Shown here one piece after another: positions 34,758-43,871 of a stretch of 61,845 nt of DNA. Positions within the stretch are counted from its first letter, which is position 1; each line of letters starts with the position of its first letter. Position numbers and translations under genes: made by a program. Below the pieces are notes generated by a model that was given only the letters and a program-made list of their open reading frames with translations, was not told the origin of the DNA and searched no databases. Origin of the DNA: Halobacteriales archaeon SW_5_70_135 (GTDB taxonomy: Archaea > Halobacteriota > Halobacteria > Halobacteriales > SW-7-71-33); the NCBI GenBank assembly GCA_003022865.1, contig PXSK01000016.1, forward strand, positions 1 to 61,845, written 5' to 3'.

Positions 34758-35037
34758 GCTTCTCGTGCATATTCATGTGGACGCCCGAGATAGGACTTCC
34801 ACACGCCTCCGTCGGGGTTGCCGCGAAACCTGCCGCTGGCCCGAGAAACGACGCGTGTAACTTCCCGGTACTATCGCCCGCCCGTCTCCTTCTTGATGCC
34901 GCCCCGGACCCGCGGTCGGGACGTCTCGACGTTTCCGGCGTGATTACCACGGTGAATACCACAGCCCGGGGGTCGGGAGACGGAGGTGTGAGTGTCGCGA
35001 CCGTGGCGTTGAAGCGGTGTCGCGGGGAAGACGGAGC

Positions 35038-36294
35038 GTGGACGGCAACGACCGACGGATCGTCGGGCTAGTGATGCTCGCCCACGCGATGGTGCACACG
35101 TACGAGCTGTCGGTGCCGATCTTCATCGGCTACTGGCTCGACGGCTTCGGCGCGACCGAGGCGGCGATCGGGCTGGCGGTCACGCTCGGTTACGGCGCCT
35201 TCGGCATCGGCGCGCTCCCCGGGGGCGTCCTCGCCGACCTCGTCGGCTCGCGGCGGCTCATCGCCGCCTGCCTGCTCGGGATGGGCGGTGCCTTCCTCGC
35301 GCTCTCGCAGACGACCGGCCTGCTGACGGTCGCGCTGGCGCTGCTGCTGTGGGGTGTCGCCGCCTCCGTCTACCACCCCTCCGGGCTGTCGCTCGTCAGC
35401 ACCGGCGTCCGGGACCGCGGGAGCGGCTTCGCCTACCACGGCATGGCGGGCAACTTCGGTATCGCCGTCGGCCCGCTCGTCACCTCGCTGCTGCTGATCG
35501 CACTCGACTGGCAGACCGTCGCCGCGGCGCTCGCCCTGCCGGCCGTCCTCGCCGCCGGCGTCGCCGTCTGGGTCGACGTCGACGAGACGGCGGCCGTCGA
35601 CGCTCCCGAGACTGCCGCCGACGGCGGTCCCGACGCGGGCAGCCGCGCCGAGTCGGTCGCCTCGCTGGGGGAGTTCCTCGCCGGTACACGGACGCTGTTC
35701 ACCGGAGCTTTCGCCGTGGTCTTTCTCGTGGTGATCGCCTCCGGGCTGTACTACCGCGGCGTGCTCACCTTCCTCCCGGAAATTCTGGCGTCGTTCCCGG
35801 CGTTCGACCCGGTCGAGGTCGCCGGCGTCGAACTGGAGCCGGGCCGGTACGCCTACGTCGGCCTGCTCGGGATCGGGATGGTCGGCCAGTACGTCGGCGG
35901 TCGACTCACCGACCGGCTCTACCCGCCGGTCGGTCTGGCGGTCGGCTTCGGCGTACTCGCGCTGCTGGCAATGCTGTTCGTCCCCGCCCTGAGCGCCGGT
36001 CTCGTCGGCTTCCTCGCCGTCGGCGCACTGCTGGGCTTCGCGCTATTCGTCGTCCAGCCGCTGTACCAAGCGACCGTCGCCGAACTGACCCCGCCCGGCA
36101 CACGCGGGCTGTCGTACGGTTACACGTATCTGGGCGTCTTCGGCGTCGGCGCGCTCGGCGGCGGGGTCGCGGGCGTAGTGCTCACGCGGGCCGACGAGGT
36201 GGCGCTGTTCGGACTGCTCGCGCTCGTCGCCGCCGCCGGGTCGGCCGCCGGCCTCTACCTCAGTCGCCGGCGGGACGCCCCGTCGGCGTCCTGA
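35038..36294 (+). CDS. Major facilitator superfamily transporter
   Basis: A 418-residue MFS permease with 12 predicted TM segments. It starts near VDGNDRRIVGLVMLAHAMVHTYELSVPIFIGYWLDGFGATEAAIG and has the MFS loop motif LPGGVLADLVGSRR after TM2, a central acidic loop (about 180-215), and the second-half repeat GQYVGGRLTDRLYP. The GTG at 35038 is preferred; an in-frame GTG at 35017 exists. The substrate is unknown. Its 3' end overlaps the convergent DUF3054 gene by about 35 bp. Confidence 0.85.
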   Translation: MDGNDRRIVGLVMLAHAMVHTYELSVPIFIGYWLDGFGATEAAIGLAVTLGYGAFGIGALPGGVLADLVGSRRLIAACLLGMGGAFLALSQTTGLLTVALALLLWGVAASVYHPSGLSLVSTGVRDRGSGFAYHGMAGNFGIAVGPLVTSLLLIALDWQTVAAALALPAVLAAGVAVWVDVDETAAVDAPETAADGGPDAGSRAESVASLGEFLAGTRTLFTGAFAVVFLVVIASGLYYRGVLTFLPEILASFPAFDPVEVAGVELEPGRYAYVGLLGIGMVGQYVGGRLTDRLYPPVGLAVGFGVLALLAMLFVPALSAGLVGFLAVGALLGFALFVVQPLYQATVAELTPPGTRGLSYGYTYLGVFGVGALGGGVAGVVLTRADEVALFGLLALVAAAGSAAGLYLSRRRDAPSAS

Positions 36295-36661
36295 CCCGCG
36301 ACAGGGCGACGAGCGCCCCCCGCCACAGGAGCAGCATTCCGAGCGTCGTCCCCGTGATAACCAGTGGGAACGGCCAGGCTGCCCCACCCGAGAACAGCGG
36401 CGAGGCGCGGGCGATCAGTCCGAGGTTCGCCCCCGCGAGCCACGCGCCGGCGACGAGCCGCCAGGACCGCCGGAGGTCGTCGCCCGAGTAGACGCCCACG
36501 AGCCCCGCGGCGACGAGCCAGCCCGCCAGAAAGGACGCGAGCGTCTCCGCCGTCGACAGCGGCGCGGCGAGCGGGGTCGTCCCGTGGCTCACCTGCCCCG
36601 CAACCACCACGCCGACGACGACGGCGGCGTCCCCGACCGCGAGCCGCAGCCGCTCGTCCAT
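36260..36661 (-). CDS. DUF3054 family membrane protein
   Basis: A 133-residue protein with four hydrophobic segments: LAVGDAAVVVGVVVAGQVSHGTTPLA, TAETLASFLAGWLVAAGLVGVYSG, SWRLVAGAWLAGANLGLIARAS and WPFPLVITGTTLGMLLLWRGALVAL. The pattern fits DUF3054. I chose the ATG at 36661. It is convergent with, and overlaps, the MFS gene. Function unknown. Confidence 0.8.
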   Translation of the reverse strand: MDERLRLAVGDAAVVVGVVVAGQVSHGTTPLAAPLSTAETLASFLAGWLVAAGLVGVYSGDDLRRSWRLVAGAWLAGANLGLIARASPLFSGGAAWPFPLVITGTTLGMLLLWRGALVALSRVRTPTGRPAGD

Positions 36662-36729
36662 ACCTGCACTGGGGACGGCCCGGACTTGCCTCCTGCGGTC
36701 CTGCGGTCCACCCCGCCTCGGCGGCGCCG

Positions 36730-37317
36730 TCAGACGACGCCGGCGACGGTGTACCCGAACCCGCGGTCGAGGACGCGCGCGGACAGTCCGGCCCGCTCGA
36801 GGGCGCCCGCCAGCGAGTCCGGCGTCCGGAAGGTCGAGCCGAAGCCGACCGCCGCCTCGGCGGCGACCAGCGCCCGCCCCCGGACCGTCCGCGGGTCGAA
36901 CTCGCGCAGCACCACCACCCCGCCCGGCCGCAGGACGCGGGCGACCTCGCACAGCACCGCTTCGTGGTCCGGCATATGGTGCAGGGCGTCGACGACGAGT
37001 ACGGCGTCGGCCGTCCCCTCTCGTACCGGCAGCCGGGTTGCGTCGCCGGCGACCGCCGTCAGTCCGCGGCGGCGGGCCCGGCGGAGCATCCCGTCGGCGA
37101 CGTCGACGACGGTCCAGTCCACCTCGCCGACGGCCCGGGCGCCGCGACCGGGACCGCCGCCGAGGTCGACCCCGCGCCGGACCGGCCCCTCCGCGAGGTC
37201 GATGCCGGCGCGGAGTCGAGCGCCGTCGGTCGGCGGCATCAGCCGCTCGTACGGGCCCGCGAGACGGTCGAACAGCAGTCGGTCGGCCGCACTCTCCGTC
37301 ACGTGCCGGCGTGTCAC
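36730..37317 (-). CDS. Class I SAM-dependent methyltransferase
   Basis: A 195-residue methyltransferase with motif I RGVDLGGGPGRGARAVG, the acidic residue region DVADGMLRRARRR, motif II ADAVLVVDALHHMPDHEAVLCEVARVLRPGGVVVLREF, and a variable C-terminus. It resembles UbiE/Methyltransf_11-type enzymes acting on small molecules. The substrate cannot be predicted. It is divergent from the HalX regulator gene. Confidence 0.82.
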   Translation of the reverse strand: MTRRHVTESAADRLLFDRLAGPYERLMPPTDGARLRAGIDLAEGPVRRGVDLGGGPGRGARAVGEVDWTVVDVADGMLRRARRRGLTAVAGDATRLPVREGTADAVLVVDALHHMPDHEAVLCEVARVLRPGGVVVLREFDPRTVRGRALVAAEAAVGFGSTFRTPDSLAGALERAGLSARVLDRGFGYTVAGVV

Positions 37318-37411
37318 GGCGGGGGCTTGGCTCTGTCGCCGCCCGAGGCGTCGACGACAGGCCGGACGTATTAAGTCACCTGGGGATCAAGAGTACGAAA
37401 ACACTGTTCTG

Positions 37412-37984
37412 ATGTCCGACAACGCCACCGTACTGATCGTCGACGACGAGCCGTCGATTACGGACCTGTACGCGCTGCGTCTACGGGAAGAGTACGACGT
37501 TCGAACGGCCTACGGCGGCGAGGAGGCACTCAAGCAGATCGACGAGGACGTCGACGTGGTACTGCTCGACCGACGGATGCCGGACCTCTCCGGCGACGAG
37601 GTGCTCGACCACATCCAAGAGCGCGGCCTCAGTCCGGGGGTGGCGATGGTCACCGCCGTCGACCCGGACTTCGACATCCTCGATCTCGGCTTCGACGCCT
37701 ACGTCGTCAAGCCCGTCCCCGAGGAGAAGCTGAAAGAGACCGTCGAGACGCTGCTGCGGCGCTCCTCGTACGACTCGAAGCTTCAAGAGCTCACCTCGCT
37801 GATGTCGAAGCGAGCCGCGCTGAAGGCCGAGATCTCCCCGGACGAACTGGACGACAACGCCGAGTACGAGCGCCTCGGCGAGCGCATCGACAGCCTCCGG
37901 GCGGAGCTCGACGACACCGTCGAGAGCCTCGACGAGGAGGACTTCAGCGCCGCCTTCTACGCCCTCTCCCGCGGCCAGGAGTGA
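37412..37984 (+). CDS. HalX-domain response regulator
   Basis: A 190-residue regulator. The receiver domain (1-120) is intact: acidic DDE pocket at VLIVDDEPSITDLYALRL, the phospho-acceptor Asp in DVVLLDRRMPDLSGDEVL, Thr in VAMVTAVDPDFD, and the Lys in DAYVVKPVPEEKL. The C-terminal coiled HalX domain (about 125-190) reads LQELTSLMSKRAALKAEISPDELDDNAEYERLGERIDSLRAELDDTVESL. HalX is a haloarchaeal output module without a known DNA-binding motif. No histidine kinase is adjacent. A box like ttaagtcacc near 37372 may be its promoter. Confidence 0.92.
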   Translation: MSDNATVLIVDDEPSITDLYALRLREEYDVRTAYGGEEALKQIDEDVDVVLLDRRMPDLSGDEVLDHIQERGLSPGVAMVTAVDPDFDILDLGFDAYVVKPVPEEKLKETVETLLRRSSYDSKLQELTSLMSKRAALKAEISPDELDDNAEYERLGERIDSLRAELDDTVESLDEEDFSAAFYALSRGQE

Positions 37985-38053
37985 CCGACCTGTCGACCCG
38001 GCGACTCCGGACCGGAGAGACATGCGAGCGCCGGCGTGCCCGCCGACCCGGGC

Positions 38054-38496
38054 ACTGTTCAGATTGGCGGTCGGAGCAGGGTTGAACAGCCAGAAAGCCC
38101 CCGACGGCTCGCTGGCTGCGACTCGCTGCGCTCCTCGTCGGTCACTTCGTTCCCTCCTGCGATGCTTGGGTCGTTGCCAGAACCCTGCGGGTTCTGGCTG
38201 GCTCGAAAATCGAAGATTTTCGAACGTCTCGCTCGGCGAGCCGCCGGCCCCTTTCAGTCCCGCCCGGCCGACGTTTCCCAGGGCGGGACTGAAAGGGGCC
38301 GGCGTGCTGCGGAAAGCACGGCGAGGTAAGCACCACAGCGAACGCAGTGAGCGAGGAGCGCAGCGAGCCGCGCGACCAGCGAGGCGCTACGCGCCTCGGG
38401 CAGCCGGCGCCGACGGCGCCGGCGACGCAGCACGCGGGGGCTTTCTGACTCCCCACACCACCAGTATCTCCATCAGCAGATGCCGATCTGAACACT
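38054..38496. repeat. 443-bp foldback element: nested inverted repeats in a 563-bp gene-free gap
   Basis: The gap 37985-38547 holds no credible gene. Within it, matching arms nest symmetrically: 38054-38068 with 38482-38496 (13 of 15), 38091-38103 with 38435-38447 (13 of 13), 38122-38137 with 38352-38367 (16 of 16), 38142-38152 with 38340-38350 (10 of 11), and a central perfect pair 38243-38265 with 38281-38303 (23 of 23) around a 15-base loop. Each half also holds its own perfect hairpins: 38176-38198 and 38204-38222 on the left, 38381-38397 and 38403-38423 on the right. A MITE-like foldback or a structured non-coding RNA is possible. I see no protein and no clear target-site duplication. 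Confidence 0.75.
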
Positions 38497-38516
38497 ACCG
38501 CCGGCCCGTGACACAA

Positions 38517-38525
38517 CCGTTAGGT
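38517..38525 (+). promoter_or_regulatory. TATA-like box of hisH
   Basis: The sequence ccgttaggt is centred about 27 bp upstream of the hisH ATG at 38548, just after the foldback element, consistent with a leaderless transcript. Confidence 0.35.
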
Positions 38526-38547
38526 GGTCGCGGCCCCCGTGACGGGT

Positions 38548-39252
38548 ATGGCGACTGCACGGGAACAGGCGGAGACGGCGGCGTCGGTGGCCGTCCTCGA
38601 CTACGGGCTGGGAAATCTCCGTAGTGTCACCCGCGGACTGGAGCGGGCGGGAGCGTCGGTCACGGTGACCGACGACCTCGCGGCGCTGGGGCGCGCCGAC
38701 GGCGTCGTGTTGCCGGGCGTCGGCGCCTTCCGTGAGGGCGTCGAGAACGCCGGGCCGTACCGGGACCGACTGGTCGACCTCGCCGAGTCGGGGACTCCGA
38801 TCTTCGGCATCTGTCTCGGCATGCAGATGCTGCTGACGACGAGCGAGGAGGCCGACCACGCCGGCGAGGGCGAGGTCCGGGGGCTCGACCTCGTGCCGGG
38901 GGCGAACGTCCGCTTCGCCGACGACCTCACCGTGCCACACATGGGGTGGAACCGCCTCGACGTCCGGCGCGACCACCCGCTGGTCGACGGTGTGGACGGC
39001 GTCGCGCCGGAGGGGCGACGGGAGGACGGCGGCACCGTCGACGGCCGGTACGCCTACTTCGTCCACTCGTACTACGCGGAGCCGACGGACCCGGAGGCGG
39101 CCGTGGCGACGACGGCGTACGGCGGCGAGTTCGCCTCGGTCGTCGCGGGCACCGAGTACGAGAACGTCTTCGGCACGCAGTTCCATCCCGAGAAGTCCGG
39201 CGAGACCGGCCTGCGAATCTTGCGGAACTTCGTCGACGTCTGTGCCCCCTGA
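38548..39252 (+). CDS. hisH: Imidazole glycerol phosphate synthase, glutaminase subunit
   Basis: HisH releases ammonia from glutamine for HisF in histidine synthesis. The 234-residue class I amidotransferase has the nucleophile Cys in FGICLGMQM, the oxyanion region VLPGVGAFREG, HMGWNRL, and the catalytic His-Glu pair in FGTQFHPEKSGETGL. All triad residues are present, in contrast to carA. The ATG at 38548 was chosen over a start eight codons earlier because of the TATA-like spacing. hisF is not in this window. Confidence 0.93.
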   Translation: MATAREQAETAASVAVLDYGLGNLRSVTRGLERAGASVTVTDDLAALGRADGVVLPGVGAFREGVENAGPYRDRLVDLAESGTPIFGICLGMQMLLTTSEEADHAGEGEVRGLDLVPGANVRFADDLTVPHMGWNRLDVRRDHPLVDGVDGVAPEGRREDGGTVDGRYAYFVHSYYAEPTDPEAAVATTAYGGEFASVVAGTEYENVFGTQFHPEKSGETGLRILRNFVDVCAP

Positions 39253-39271
39253 TCCCGGCGGCGACTGTCGC

Positions 39272-39619
39272 TCAGAGGAACTCCCGGACCTCGGTGTAGT
39301 ACATGTCGTGACGGTCGACGGCGCCGATCCGGGTGGCGATCGCCACCGCGAGCGCGTGCCAGCAGAGCTGTGTGGGGTCCCGTGGGTTGAGGTTGTACTC
39401 GGCGTCCTTGCAGGTACAGCCGCCGTCCTCGACGACGTACTCCTCGCGGTGGCCGACGACGACCGTGAAGTCGCGGTACTGCTTCACCCGCTCCTCGGAG
39501 ACGGCGTCGATGGCGCGGACACCCCGGTCACCGTGGAGGTCGGTGATCCGGTCGACGAGGTCGGCCGTGAGCTCGCCGGTCTCCGCCAGGGCGGTCTGCC
39601 ACTCGTCGACTGCCGTCAC
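39272..39619 (-). CDS. SWIM zinc-finger protein
   Basis: A 115-residue protein ending in a SWIM-type zinc finger, EYVVEDGGCTCKDAEYNLNPRDPTQLCWHALAVAIA (CxC...CxH). The N-terminal half (MTAVDEWQTALAETGELTADLVDRITDLHGDRGVRAIDAV) is helical. SWIM fingers bind DNA or proteins; the role of this family is unknown. The GTG at 39619 is the likely start; the long open frame upstream is antisense to trm1. It is convergent with hisH. Confidence 0.8.
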   Translation of the reverse strand: MTAVDEWQTALAETGELTADLVDRITDLHGDRGVRAIDAVSEERVKQYRDFTVVVGHREEYVVEDGGCTCKDAEYNLNPRDPTQLCWHALAVAIATRIGAVDRHDMYYTEVREFL

Positions 39620-39757
39620 CCTGACCACCCTCGTCGGGTTCCCTCGGTCACTGCCGACTCTCCCGGCGCCACCGACTAAACACGTTCGGTCGTCGGCCTC
39701 GCTCGGCTCCGCCGGCCGGGACCGAGGCGCCTTTCCGCGCCCGCCCGAAGCCGGCGT

Positions 39758-40873
39758 ATGCGCGTTCGAGAGGGCGGCGTCGAGATCGAGGCCCCCGAAC
39801 AGCCCGCCGAGGGCGTGGGCGACGGCGTCTTCTTCAACCCGGACCAGGAGCTGAACCGCGACGTGACCGTCGCCGTGCTTCGGGCACTCGACGACGGGTA
39901 CGGCCCGGACCTCCGCGAGCGGTCGTACCTCGACGCCACCGCCGCCACTGGCGTCCGCGGGGTGCGCGCGGCCGCCGCCGGCTACGACGCCACCCTCTGT
40001 GACCGCGACCCCGAGGCCGTCGCGCTCTGTGAGCGGAACCTCGACCGCAACGACCTGTCGGGGACGGTCGTCCACCGCGACGCCAACGCCTACATGCACG
40101 AGTCCGGCCACGACGTCGTCGACGTGGACCCGTTCGGCACGCCCGTGCCGTTCGCGGACGCCGCCGTGCGCTGTGCGCGGTCGGTGCTCGCCGTGACGGC
40201 GACGGACACGGCGCCGCTATGTGGCGCTCACTTCGACAGCGGCGTCCGCACCTACACCGCGGTGCCGCGCAACACCGAGTACCACGCCGAGATGGGCCTG
40301 CGCGTGCTCGTCTCCGCGCTCGTCAGGACGGCCGCCCGCTACGACGTGGCCGCCCGGCCGCTGCTCTCACACGCCAGCGACCACTACGCGCGGACCTACC
40401 TCGAACTGGAGGCCGGCGCCACGCTCGCCAACGCCGCGGTCGACGACCTCGGCCACCTGCACCACTGTCCCGAGTGTCTCCGTCGCGAGGCCGACCGCGG
40501 CCTGGTCGCCGACCCGCCCGGAACGTGCCCGAACTGCGACGGCGGGCAGACCCTCACCGCCGGGCCGGTGTGGCTCGGCGACCTGCACGACGACGCCTTC
40601 GTGGGGGCCGTCAGGGCCCGCGTCGACGACGAGACGGGCACCGCCGACCGCGCCCGGGACCTCCTCGGCACCCTCGAACGGGAGCTCGACCGCCCAACCC
40701 ACTACGACCAGCACCGGCTCTGTGAGCGCTGGGGGCGCCCGGCGACGGCGATGGAGGAGTTCCTCGACGCGCTGCGGGCGGCCGGCCACGCGGCGAGTCG
40801 CACCCACTACGGCGGGACGACCTTCGAGACGGACGCCGACGTGGCGGCGATCCGCGAGACGACCGGCGACTGA
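39758..40873 (+). CDS. trm1: tRNA (guanine26-N2)-dimethyltransferase
   Basis: Trm1 methylates G26 at the hinge of many tRNAs. The 371-residue protein begins [44 protein letters not shown], has the SAM motif [15 protein letters not shown], the catalytic [20 protein letters not shown], and the C-terminal zinc-binding cysteines [27 protein letters not shown]. Length and motifs are normal. Confidence 0.95.
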   Translation: MRVREGGVEIEAPEQPAEGVGDGVFFNPDQELNRDVTVAVLRALDDGYGPDLRERSYLDATAATGVRGVRAAAAGYDATLCDRDPEAVALCERNLDRNDLSGTVVHRDANAYMHESGHDVVDVDPFGTPVPFADAAVRCARSVLAVTATDTAPLCGAHFDSGVRTYTAVPRNTEYHAEMGLRVLVSALVRTAARYDVAARPLLSHASDHYARTYLELEAGATLANAAVDDLGHLHHCPECLRREADRGLVADPPGTCPNCDGGQTLTAGPVWLGDLHDDAFVGAVRARVDDETGTADRARDLLGTLERELDRPTHYDQHRLCERWGRPATAMEEFLDALRAAGHAASRTHYGGTTFETDADVAAIRETTGD

Positions 40874-40929
40874 GGCCGGAGAGATCGGAATCCGCGGGAC
40901 TGATACCCCTGCCGTTCGAGGCTGGTCTC

Positions 40930-42387
40930 GTGTCGACGGCACCTGCGGCGAGCGGCGGCAAAGGCGAGGGCGAGGGTGAGGGCGACGGCGCTGGACTGGC
41001 GGTGGCGGCGCTACGGGCGGCGACGGCGACCGTCCGCGACGAGAACGTCACCCTCCTGACGGCCGGCATCGCCTACTACGCGTTCGTCTCGCTGGTGCCG
41101 CTGCTGTTGCTGACGCTCGGAGTCGCCTCGCTGGTCGGCGGCGAGGCGCTGGCGGACCGGGTGGTCGACGCGACCGAGCGGACGCTCACCCCGGAGGCGC
41201 GGGAACTGCTCCAGACGACGCTCACCGCCGGCGCCGCCGCCGGCGGGGCCACGCTCGTCGGGCTGGCCGTCCTGACCTGGAGCGGGCTGCGGCTCTTCCG
41301 CGCGCTTGACAAGGCGTTCTCCCAGGTGTACGGCGTTGAGGGCGGCGGCCTGCTCGACGAGCTACGGGACGGACTCGTCGTTCTGGTGGCGATCGGTCTG
41401 GGCGTCGCCTCCGTCGCCGCCGCGGGCGGCGCGCTCGGCCGGCTCGCTCCCGGTCCCGTCGCGGCACTGCTCGCTCGACTGATGTCGCTGCTCACGCTCG
41501 TCGTCGCCCTCCTCCCGCTGTACTACGTCTTCCCCGACGTGTCGATCTCCGTCCGGGCGGCGCTGCCGGGGACGGTACTCGCCGCGGTCGGCTGGTCGCT
41601 GCTCGGCTCCGTCTTCGGCGTCTACGCCGACCTCGCGGGCGGCTCCGTCTACGGCGTCCTCGGTGCCGCTCTGCTGGTGGTCACCTGGCTCTACGTCGGG
41701 GCGCTCGTCGTCATGGTCGGGGCGGTCGTCAACGCCACGCTCGCCGGCGTCGGAGCCGACATGGACGCGGACGCGGACGCGAACGCGGACCGGCAGGTAC
41801 AACAGGCCTCCGTGAGTCCCCTTACCGCGATGGTCGACGACGAGTCCGGGGCCGGCACGTCCGACGCCGACGAGTCCACCCCGGTCGACGACGGTGTGAC
41901 GGCCGCCGACGACTCGCCGTCCGCCGACAGAGCCGGCGAGGCCACCGACCGACCCTCCGACCCCCCCTCCATGGCGGGCGAGGTGTCGGACGACCCGGAG
42001 ACCGACGCCGAGACGGCGGAGTCGATCGACGCCCTGTGGACCGACGTGGCCCGACTGCGCGAGCAGCTCGACGAGATGGAGACCCGGCTCGACGAGCGCA
42101 CCGTCAGCCGCTCGGCGCTGGAGGGCGACCTCCGCAGGTACGTCCGGGCACGGGTCCGGCGCGGGCACGCCCGCGGCTGGGGGCCGTATCTCGTGTTGCT
42201 GTACGGCACCGCGATGACGCTGGGGGCGTTCTTCTACCTGCACGGGGTGTGGGCCGTGGGTGCGATGCTCGTCGTCTGGCTGTCGACGCTCGGGCTGTAC
42301 GTCCTGATGGTGCTCGTCGGGATGGGGCTCGGGCTCGCGGGCGGACTCGGGACGCTCCGGGACGTCGTCGGTCGGCTGCGGCGGTAG
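40930..42387 (+). CDS. YihY/BrkB-family membrane protein with long C-terminal extension
   Basis: A 485-residue membrane protein. Residues about 20-280 match the YihY/UPF0761 family: DENVTLLTAGIAYYAFVSLVPLLLLTLGVASLVGG, SGLRLFRALDKAFSQVYGVE, and VFGVYADLAGGSVYGVLGAALLVVTWLYVGALVVMVGAVVNATLAG. Then comes an acidic disordered stretch (about 285-365), a short coiled coil (DALWTDVARLREQLDEMETRLDERTVSRSALEGDLRRYVRARVRR), and two more TM segments at the end. The extension is not part of the core family. The transported substrate is unknown. Confidence 0.85.
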   Translation: MSTAPAASGGKGEGEGEGDGAGLAVAALRAATATVRDENVTLLTAGIAYYAFVSLVPLLLLTLGVASLVGGEALADRVVDATERTLTPEARELLQTTLTAGAAAGGATLVGLAVLTWSGLRLFRALDKAFSQVYGVEGGGLLDELRDGLVVLVAIGLGVASVAAAGGALGRLAPGPVAALLARLMSLLTLVVALLPLYYVFPDVSISVRAALPGTVLAAVGWSLLGSVFGVYADLAGGSVYGVLGAALLVVTWLYVGALVVMVGAVVNATLAGVGADMDADADANADRQVQQASVSPLTAMVDDESGAGTSDADESTPVDDGVTAADDSPSADRAGEATDRPSDPPSMAGEVSDDPETDAETAESIDALWTDVARLREQLDEMETRLDERTVSRSALEGDLRRYVRARVRRGHARGWGPYLVLLYGTAMTLGAFFYLHGVWAVGAMLVVWLSTLGLYVLMVLVGMGLGLAGGLGTLRDVVGRLRR

Positions 42388-42390
42388 CGG

Positions 42391-43746
42391 TCAGAACGTC
42401 TCCAGGTAGCGGTCCAGCTCCCAGTCGGAGACGTCGGCCTTGTAGTCCTCGTACTCGGCGCGTTTGGCCTCGACGAACTTCTCGCCGACGTGCTCGCCCA
42501 GCGCCGCCATGACGACCTCGTCGGCCTCCAGGGCGTCGACGGCCTCGCGGAGGTTCGCCGGCAGCGTCTCGACGCCGCGCTCCGCCCGAGTGGCCTCGTC
42601 GAACTCGTAGATGTTCTCCCGCACCGGGCCGGGGGCGTCGAGGTCGCGCTCGATGCCGTCCAGGCCGGCGTGTAGCATCGCCGCCAGCGCCAGATACGGG
42701 TTACAGGAGGGGTCGGGCGAGCGCAGCTCGATCCGCGAGGCGGCGGGACGACGAGCGGCGGGCTTTCGCACCAGTGCCGAGCGGTTCACGTCGCTCCAGG
42801 CGACGTACACCGGCGCCTCGTAGCCGGGCACCAGCCGCTTGTAGCTGTTGACGATGGGGTTGCAGACCGCCGTCAGCGCGGGGGCGTGCTCCAGGATCCC
42901 GGCGAGGAACGACCGCGCCGTGTCCGAGAGGTCGAACTCGTCGTCGGCGTCGTGGAAGGCGTTCTCGCCGTCGCGGCCGAACAGCGAGAGATGGGTGTGC
43001 ATCCCGCTGCCGTTGATCCGCGGGATCGGCTTCGGCATGAACGTGGCGTGGAGGTCGTTCATCTCCGAGACGGCACGGACGACCGACCGGAATGTGGCGA
43101 TGTTGTCGGCGGTCGTCAGCGCGTCGGCGTACTTGAAGTCGATCTCGTGTTGCCCCTCGGCGACCTCGTGGTGGGCCGCCTCGACCTCGAAGCCCATCTC
43201 CTCCAGGGTGAAGATGATCTCCCGGCGCAGGTCGCTGGCGAGGTCCTTCGGCGCGAGGTCGAAGTAGCCGCCGGCGTCGTGTGTCCGTGTGGTCACCCCG
43301 CCGTCCTCGTCGTTCTCGAAGACGAAAAACTCCGGCTCCGGACCGGCGTTGAGCGTGTAGCCCATCTCCTCGGCCCGCTCGATGGCCCGCCGGAGCACGT
43401 GCCGCGGGTCGCCCGCGAACGGCTCGCCGGTCGAGGTGTCGATCACGTCACAGATGAGCCGTGCGGAGGCCGACTCGCCCCGGCTGTGCCACGGCAGCAC
43501 CGCGAACGTCTCGGGGTCCGGGTCCAGCCGCATGTCCGACTCCTGGATGCGGACGAACCCCTCGATCGAGGAGCCGTCGAAGTAGATGCCCTCGGTGAAC
43601 GCCTTCTCCAGCTGGCTCGCCGGGATGGAGACGTTCTTTACCGTGCCGAGGATGTCCGTGAACTGCAGCCGGATGAAGTCCACGTCGCGGCGGTCGACCG
43701 CCTGTACCACGTCTCGCTCGCCCTCGGTCAGATTGCCGTCTGTCAT
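42391..43746 (-). CDS. glnA: Glutamine synthetase, type I
   Basis: Makes glutamine from glutamate, ammonia and ATP. The 451-residue protein has the beta-grasp domain ([44 protein letters not shown]), the metal-binding [11 protein letters not shown] and [17 protein letters not shown], the ATP region [18 protein letters not shown], and [19 protein letters not shown]. The segment [18 protein letters not shown] differs slightly from the usual RxPAARG form. Divergent from an lrp gene, with a palindrome in between; a TATA-like gttaaatag lies about 38 bp upstream of the ATG. Confidence 0.95.
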   Translation of the reverse strand: MTDGNLTEGERDVVQAVDRRDVDFIRLQFTDILGTVKNVSIPASQLEKAFTEGIYFDGSSIEGFVRIQESDMRLDPDPETFAVLPWHSRGESASARLICDVIDTSTGEPFAGDPRHVLRRAIERAEEMGYTLNAGPEPEFFVFENDEDGGVTTRTHDAGGYFDLAPKDLASDLRREIIFTLEEMGFEVEAAHHEVAEGQHEIDFKYADALTTADNIATFRSVVRAVSEMNDLHATFMPKPIPRINGSGMHTHLSLFGRDGENAFHDADDEFDLSDTARSFLAGILEHAPALTAVCNPIVNSYKRLVPGYEAPVYVAWSDVNRSALVRKPAARRPAASRIELRSPDPSCNPYLALAAMLHAGLDGIERDLDAPGPVRENIYEFDEATRAERGVETLPANLREAVDALEADEVVMAALGEHVGEKFVEAKRAEYEDYKADVSDWELDRYLETF

Positions 43747-43806
43747 AGTCTGTCGACGCTAAGCGAGACAAACGCGGTCTATTTAACGTCTGTGGTTGAC
43801 AATTGC

Positions 43807-43829
43807 GGCTCAAATTCCAAAATTGAGCC
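43807..43829. promoter_or_regulatory. Palindromic operator between divergent glnA and lrp
   Basis: The arms ggctcaa (43807-43813) and ttgagcc (43823-43829) are perfect inverted repeats, and most of the A/T-rich 9-bp centre also pairs. The site lies about 34 bp upstream of the glnA TATA-like box (about 43780-43788) and just upstream of the lrp TATA-like box (tcgtaaagttc, about 43834-43844). Control of glnA by the adjacent Lrp is known for haloarchaea in general; use of this site is inferred. Confidence 0.6.
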
Positions 43830-43871
43830 ACGTTCGTAAAGTTCAAGCCCGACGGCGCGGAACTGACGGCG

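Noticed and set aside
38243-38303. Perfect 23-bp hairpin as a transcription terminator
   Set aside because: Haloarchaeal terminators are mainly T-rich without such long stems, and the hairpin is the centre of a larger symmetrical element.
38022-38624. Plus-strand open frame of 200 codons through the foldback region
   Set aside because: Its composition follows the repeats, it has no homology, and it overlaps the hisH start.
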